Source of the DNA: an uncultured Collinsella sp. | GTDB lineage: Bacteria > Actinomycetota > Coriobacteriia > Coriobacteriales > Coriobacteriaceae | NCBI GenBank assembly: GCA_900546455.1 | Contig: URCS01000061.1 | Span: 1-10,352 of the forward strand | DNA: 10,352 nucleotides | Direction of reading: 5' to 3' | Shown here: piece by piece, positions 7,925 to 10,352 of the stretch | Layout: the number at the start of each line of letters is the position of its first letter | Numbering within the stretch: the stretch's first letter is position 1 | Position numbers and translations under genes: made by a program | Notes under the pieces: model-generated | Told to the model about the DNA's origin: nothing | The model's input: the letters and a program-made list of their open reading frames with translations, nothing else | Database searches by the model: none

Positions 7925-8437
7925 TTACTCGGAAAGCCAGACGACAGGCTCTTTAACAGCAACAGGGCCGGAAGCATGCTCACGAAGAGTCGAGTTCTCC
8001 GAGCGCTCGCACACGATAACGAAGACCGTGGGATCGAAGCCGGCGGCGCGGACCACGTCGAAATCGACCTCGACGAGGGGCTGGCCCGCGTCGACATGGT
8101 CACCCTGGGCAACAAGCGCATGGAAGCCCTTGCCCTCAAGCTTAACAGTGTCGATTCCGATATGCAGCATCACCTGAGCAGAGCTGTCGTCGGACATGAT
8201 GCCCAGCGCGTGCTCAGTCGGAAACAGCGCCGCGACGGTGCCGGAAACAGGAGCGCACACCGTTCCCTCTTGGGGAACCACGGCAACGCCATCGCCCACG
8301 GCACGGCTGCTAAAAGCGGGGTCATTGGTATTTTCTAGATGAACAAGCTCGCCGGAAACGGGAGCGAGAATTTCGAACTCGGAAGCTGCAGTCTTCTGCT
8401 CACCCGAACCGCCCATCAGGCGAGAAAAGAAACCCAT
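7925..8437 (-). CDS. PTS EIIA component, glucose (Crr) type
   Basis: Soluble phosphocarrier that passes phosphate from HPr-His to the EIIB cysteine, 170 aa (the Crr family is about 165-170). Beta-sandwich motifs are clear: ILAPVSGELVHLE, FSSRAVGDGVAVVP, VCAPVSGTV, FPTEHALGI and LHIGIDTVKLEGKGF. H92 is the expected phosphorylation site and H76 its partner. I used the ATG at 8437, with AGGGA 9 nt upstream. An in-frame ATG at 8455 has no ribosome site. First gene of the operon, serving the EIIA-less EIICB encoded downstream. The C-terminal extension (about 150-170, ending VVWLSE) is unremarkable. Confidence 0.93.
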   Translation of the reverse strand: MGFFSRLMGGSGEQKTAASEFEILAPVSGELVHLENTNDPAFSSRAVGDGVAVVPQEGTVCAPVSGTVAALFPTEHALGIMSDDSSAQVMLHIGIDTVKLEGKGFHALVAQGDHVDAGQPLVEVDFDVVRAAGFDPTVFVIVCERSENSTLREHASGPVAVKEPVVWLSE

Positions 8438-8461
8438 GGTGGTATGTCCCTTCATAAATAT

Positions 8462-8526
8462 AGCCCAACCAAAATCAAGCGAATGCATCCATAGAGACAC
8501 ACCCGTTCAAAGACTTTGGTTAGGCC
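8462..8526 (-). terminator. Long-range stem competing with the RAT-like element
   Basis: In the minus-strand RNA GGCCUAACCAAA (8526-8515) can pair with UUUGGUUGGGCU (8473-8462): 12 bp including two G-U pairs, around a 41-nt loop. Its 5' arm reuses the CCUAACC that closes the RAT-like hairpin, the arrangement expected of an antiterminator/terminator switch. The loop is large and only UAUAUUUAUG follows, so this is a weak terminator at best. Confidence 0.3.
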
Positions 8527-8553
8527 CACGTCCGAGGGACTCGGTAACCTTCC
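8518..8553 (-). promoter_or_regulatory. RAT-like antiterminator RNA element in the PTS leader
   Basis: The minus-strand RNA begins GGAAGGUUACCGAG and ends GUGGGCCUAACC. GGUUA pairs with UAACC, and CCGAG pairs with CUCGG around a UCC loop. The ends resemble the LicT/BglG target (GGAnnGTTACnGA... GGCnnAACC), but the element is 36 nt rather than about 29. An adjacent gene encodes a cognate-type antiterminator, and the element lies between the likely promoter and the EIIA start, which support the call. Confidence 0.45.
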
Positions 8554-8574
8554 GCATTTCTTTTTACGGGAGCT

Positions 8575-8602
8575 ATTGTAGACAAGCCCAAAGCCGGAAC
8601 AA
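8575..8602 (-). promoter_or_regulatory. Probable promoter of the PTS operon
   Basis: TTGTTC (8597-8602), a 16-nt spacer and TACAAT (8575-8580) give a good sigma-70-type match. Transcription would start near 8568, leaving about a 130-nt leader that contains the RAT-like structure. Confidence 0.5.
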
Positions 8603-8612
8603 CCATTATGAC

Positions 8613-8648
8613 CGATGAACGGTATTTTTTCTTCGATAAACGGTATTT
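8613..8648 (-). promoter_or_regulatory. Direct repeat phased at 21 bp, candidate activator site
   Basis: CGATGAACGGTATTT (8613-8627) and CGATAAACGGTATTT (8634-8648) match at 14 of 15 positions and are offset by exactly 21 bp, two helical turns. Relative to the predicted PTS start the centres are near -52 and -73, just upstream of the -35. This is classic for an activator with tandem binding. The regulator is not identifiable here. Confidence 0.5.
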
Positions 8649-8701
8649 AGGCGGCACTTAGCGACGATCCATTTCTGCCGGCACGCAGGGACACTCCTTG
8701 T

Positions 8702-8768
8702 TTGGTGCATTGGGGACAGGTTACTTTGCACCAACTTGGTGCAGAATAACCTGACCCCAATGCACCAA
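8702..8768. repeat. Palindromic element, copy 1 (67 bp)
   Basis: TTGGTGCATTGGGG (8702-8715) pairs exactly with CCCCAATGCACCAA (8755-8768). After an A/A mismatch CAGGTTA pairs with TAACCTG, and after two more mismatches TGCACCAA pairs with TTGGTGCA around a single base. The arms are 33 nt with 3 mismatches. It begins 12 bp past the stop of the EFR1-like gene and may also serve as its 3' hairpin, but no U-run follows. About 82% identical to the copy at 9625-9691. Confidence 0.85.
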
Positions 8769-8779
8769 TCTCGCCTGCG

Positions 8780-9541
8780 TTAGATGAAGATCTCACATTC
8801 CCTGCGCTCGACGCAAGCCTTGCTCAGCATCTGGGTAACGGCGGCAAGTTTGTTAGGGTCAAGTTTGCGAGCATTCTGCGAGCATACGGAGACGCAACGC
8901 ATGCAGGAGATGCACGCCTCGCCATCCACCTGCCTTGGATCGTCCTTGTCGATAGCTCGAACAGGGCACAACGCAGCGCAAGCACCGCAGGAGACGCAAT
9001 CCTCCGTTGCATGGGGCACCATACTGTGGCCTCCAGCTTGCTTATAAGGACGATTGCCGGGAATAGAGGGCTCGGACGCAGCCCCGTCCAGTAGCTTTTG
9101 CCGGATTCGCTGCGCAAACTCTGAAAGTTGCGCCACATCCTGCGCATCCGGTCGCCCAGCAGCAAACTGACGAGCAACAGAATGCTCGGCAATGGCAGAA
9201 ACCGCTGCAACCACCCCAAATCCGGCACGCTTCGCAACGTCTTCCAGCTCAATAAGCGTATCCTCAAACGCGCGGCCCCCGTAAACACAAACCAAAACAG
9301 CCCGAGCTCCGTTGCCACGCACCATTCCCAGTCGCTCAACCGCCACAGCTGGAACCCTGCCAGCATATGATGGGACGGAGATAACCGCAACGTCGCCCTT
9401 CGCCATCGAGACCCCGTGGAAATCCAACCCGCTATCGGTCAGATCGACGGTAACGATATTCCCATCCAGCACCCCGGTCACAAGACCAGACACTTTCTCC
9501 GTTCCGCCCGTCGGACTAAACACAATTTCGAACATGCTCAT
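8780..9541 (-). CDS. EFR1-like flavodoxin-fold protein with two 4Fe-4S clusters
   Basis: Predicted cytosolic electron-transfer protein, 253 aa. Residues 1-150 look like a flavodoxin domain: FSPTGGTEKV (8-17) fits the FMN phosphate loop, SVPSYAGRVP (55-64) the second flavin loop, and VYGGRAFEDTL (87-97) the third. The C-terminal part has two ferredoxin motifs, CVSCGACAALCP (C182, C185, C188, C192) and CISCMRCVSVC (C210, C213, C216, C220). This order matches the EFR1 family; the physiological partner is unknown. I chose the ATG at 9541, with GGGGAGGA 6 nt upstream; an ATG at 9535 is too far from it. It stands alone, with leader dyads and a related palindrome on each side. A role in passing low-potential electrons (for example with the hydrogenase system 5 kb away) is possible but only inference. 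Confidence 0.88.
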   Translation of the reverse strand: MSMFEIVFSPTGGTEKVSGLVTGVLDGNIVTVDLTDSGLDFHGVSMAKGDVAVISVPSYAGRVPAVAVERLGMVRGNGARAVLVCVYGGRAFEDTLIELEDVAKRAGFGVVAAVSAIAEHSVARQFAAGRPDAQDVAQLSEFAQRIRQKLLDGAASEPSIPGNRPYKQAGGHSMVPHATEDCVSCGACAALCPVRAIDKDDPRQVDGEACISCMRCVSVCSQNARKLDPNKLAAVTQMLSKACVERRECEIFI

Positions 9542-9559
9542 CGAACATCCTCCCCTACG

Positions 9560-9576
9560 CTTGGTAACACACCAAG
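9560..9576. promoter_or_regulatory. Inverted repeat in the EFR1-like gene leader
   Basis: CTTGGT (9560-9565), five bases, then ACCAAG (9571-9576), a perfect dyad just upstream of the ribosome site. It could be an operator or a small leader hairpin. It echoes the TTGGTG/CACCAA core of the flanking palindromes and may be a decayed fragment of one. Confidence 0.3.
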
Positions 9577-9596
9577 CCGCCCGCATGCTTAGACAG

Positions 9597-9622
9597 AGTA
9601 TACGGCGCGCGGGGACACCCCG
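9597..9622 (-). promoter_or_regulatory. Possible promoter with spacer dyad for the EFR1-like gene
   Basis: TATACT (9597-9602) is a good -10 match about 56 nt upstream of the start codon. No convincing -35 exists at 16-19 nt. Instead a perfect 5-bp dyad, CGGGG-ACA-CCCCG (9610-9622), occupies that region. A regulator acting there is possible; the call is weak. Confidence 0.3.
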
Positions 9623-9624
9623 GT

Positions 9625-9691
9625 TTAGCGCAAAGGGGTCAGGTTTGTTTCCACCAACCTGGTGCAGATTAACCTGACCCCTTTGCACCAA
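9625..9691. repeat. Palindromic element, copy 2 (67 bp)
   Basis: GCAAAGGGGTCAGGTTT (left) faces AACCTGACCCCTTTGC (right) around a CCACCAA-C-CTGGTG centre. It aligns without gaps to 8702-8768 at 55 of 67 positions, in the same orientation. Where copy 1 has ATT/AAT across the stem, copy 2 has AAA/TTT, so pairing is kept while sequence changes. It lies just upstream of the EFR1-like gene's promoter region. No transposase is in the window. Confidence 0.8.
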
Positions 9692-9788
9692 ACTATGCTG
9701 TCTGCCTCATCGATTTGCATAATTTCCGTTACAGATTGCATATATTTACATGATACCGCTGTGTTCTCCTGAGGTACCCCATCCCGGA

Positions 9789-9814
9789 CCGTGCAAAAAA
9801 CGGAGTATTCTGCA
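9789..9814 (+). repeat. 26-bp inverted motif, copy A
   Basis: CCGTGCA (9789-9795), six bases AAAAAC, then GGAGTATTCTGCA (9802-9814). The flanking 20 bases recur exactly, inverted, at 9998-10023. Could be ends of a small nonautonomous element or paired protein-binding sites. Confidence 0.65.
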
Positions 9815-9997
9815 ACGCGCTCGTGCCAACACCGCCGCGAGCGGGCAAATGTAGGGCGCTGCATCATTTTGGGTTCCGATATAACGAGAATGACGCACCT
9901 TTGCACCGGAAAACGGAAAAGTCTGACTCAAAACGCTCGCCAGAGATTTCCGAAGGCCACCGCTGGTGGCGTCGAATCGTATGCAGGCAACTCGATC

Positions 9998-10023
9998 TGC
10001 AGAATACTCCAAAAAATGCACGG
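9998..10023 (-). repeat. 26-bp inverted motif, copy B
   Basis: Read on the minus strand: CCGTGCA (10023-10017), TTTTTT, then GGAGTATTCTGCA (10010-9998). It matches copy A at all 20 flanking bases, while the six-base centre changes from A-rich to T-rich. The two copies enclose 183 bp. Confidence 0.65.
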
Positions 10024-10131
10024 CGCACCCCATGGGACCCATTTCCGCATGGCTGAAAACGGGCCTTCAGCATCCTCCAGGTGCATTCCTGAGCAAATCA
10101 CACCGGACCAACGGTCGGATGCGGCAAACAA

Positions 10132-10163
10132 AAGGGCCACGAGCGTTGGCTGCTCGGGCCCTT
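10132..10163 (-). terminator. Intrinsic terminator of the RGG-protein gene
   Basis: On the minus strand AAGGGCC CGAGC pairs with GCTCG and GGCCCTT (12 bp, one bulged base, 7-nt loop) and is followed by TTGTTTG. It lies 33 nt past the stop at 10196. A standard, convincing rho-independent terminator. Confidence 0.85.
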
Positions 10164-10195
10164 GGTTCGCCTCACTCTATCGTACGATGCGCGTG

Positions 10196-10352
10196 CTACT
10201 TGCGCTTGCCGCCGCCGTCACCGGGACGACGGGAGCTGCCGCCGCGCTTGCCGCCACGATTGTTACCATAGCTGCCACGGTTATCGCGACCGCCGGCACG
10301 GCCGCCACGGGAGCCGGCCTGGTTGCCGCCACGTCCGCCGCGGTAACCGCCA
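10196..10352 (-). CDS. C-terminal RGG-rich tail of a probable DEAD-box RNA helicase (partial)
   Basis: Only the last 51 codons are in the window; the gene continues past its right edge. The tail is a Gly/Arg-rich, low-complexity, strongly basic segment with RGG-type repeats (GGYRGGRGG, SRGGRAGGRDNRG, NNRGGKRGG) ending GGGKRK. Such tails bind RNA and are typical of DEAD-box helicases (CshA/DeaD type) in high-GC Gram-positives. Some RNA-binding proteins or ribonucleases carry them too, so the helicase identity is inference. The C-terminal location, the clean stop and the terminator show that it is a real gene end. Confidence 0.6.
   Translation of the reverse strand, partial: GGYRGGRGGNQAGSRGGRAGGRDNRGSYGNNRGGKRGGSSRRPGDGGGKRK

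Larger units (their letters stand above)
9694..10131. other. Noncoding interval of about 440 bp
   Basis: I find no convincing gene here on either strand: the open frames are short, start without ribosome sites and resemble nothing I know. It is visibly lower in GC than the genes in places (9710-9760). It contains the two inverted 26-bp motifs listed separately and a perfect GCCACC-GCT-GGTGGC dyad at 9956-9970. No tRNA or recognisable riboswitch is seen. Confidence 0.5.

Noticed and set aside
8702..9691. CRISPR array or direct terminal repeats of an insertion sequence
   Set aside because: Only two copies about 920 bp apart, each a palindrome, with a redox protein rather than a transposase or spacers between them.
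9746..10271. Several short open frames on both strands between the EFR1-like gene and the RGG-protein gene
   Set aside because: They overlap one another, lack ribosome sites, cross the terminator or repeats, and resemble no known protein.

Overview
The window looks like chromosome from a GC-rich, anaerobic, fermentative actinobacterium of the Coriobacteriia type. Collinsella or a close relative is my best guess. This rests on high-GC codon use, an O2-sensitive [FeFe] hydrogenase beside a PTS sugar operon, and the overall flavour of the proteins. It is an inference, since no marker gene is present. All seven protein genes I can support lie on the minus strand.

Layout by increasing coordinate. 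(1) 40-3677 is a two-gene hydrogenase operon. The promoter-proximal gene (1845-3677) fuses a NuoF-type C-terminal 4Fe-4S domain to a GltD/NfnB-like FAD/NAD(P) oxidoreductase. It overlaps by 7 nt the start of a multi-cluster [FeFe] hydrogenase (40-1851). This pairing resembles the poorly characterised 'group A2' (GltD-linked) hydrogenases. Its leader (3678-3863) carries two dyad-symmetric elements. (2) 3950-8437 is an alpha-glucoside PTS operon. In transcription order it encodes EIIA(Glc-type), a BglG/LicT-family antiterminator, an EIICB permease and a GH4 6-phospho-alpha-glucosidase, and it ends in a hairpin at 3864-3901. Upstream are a plausible promoter, a 21-bp-phased direct repeat, and an RNA element resembling a ribonucleic antiterminator (RAT) that overlaps a competing stem. 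(3) 8780-9541 encodes a flavodoxin-fold protein with two 4Fe-4S motifs (EFR1-like). It is bracketed by two related 67-bp near-perfect palindromes. (4) 9694-10131 is noncoding and holds a pair of inverted 26-bp motifs. (5) 10196-10352 is the RGG-rich C-terminus of a protein running off the window, probably a DEAD-box RNA helicase, followed by a good intrinsic terminator.

Together the genes describe sugar fermentation with H2 handling. Alpha-glucosides are imported and phosphorylated by EIICB/EIIA and cleaved by the GH4 enzyme under antiterminator control. Reducing equivalents can then be exchanged with protons through the flavoprotein/hydrogenase pair. The most interesting signals are the fusion oxidoreductase with its hydrogenase, the palindrome pair with stem-preserving substitutions, the phased direct repeat with RAT-like leader, and the inverted 26-bp motifs.
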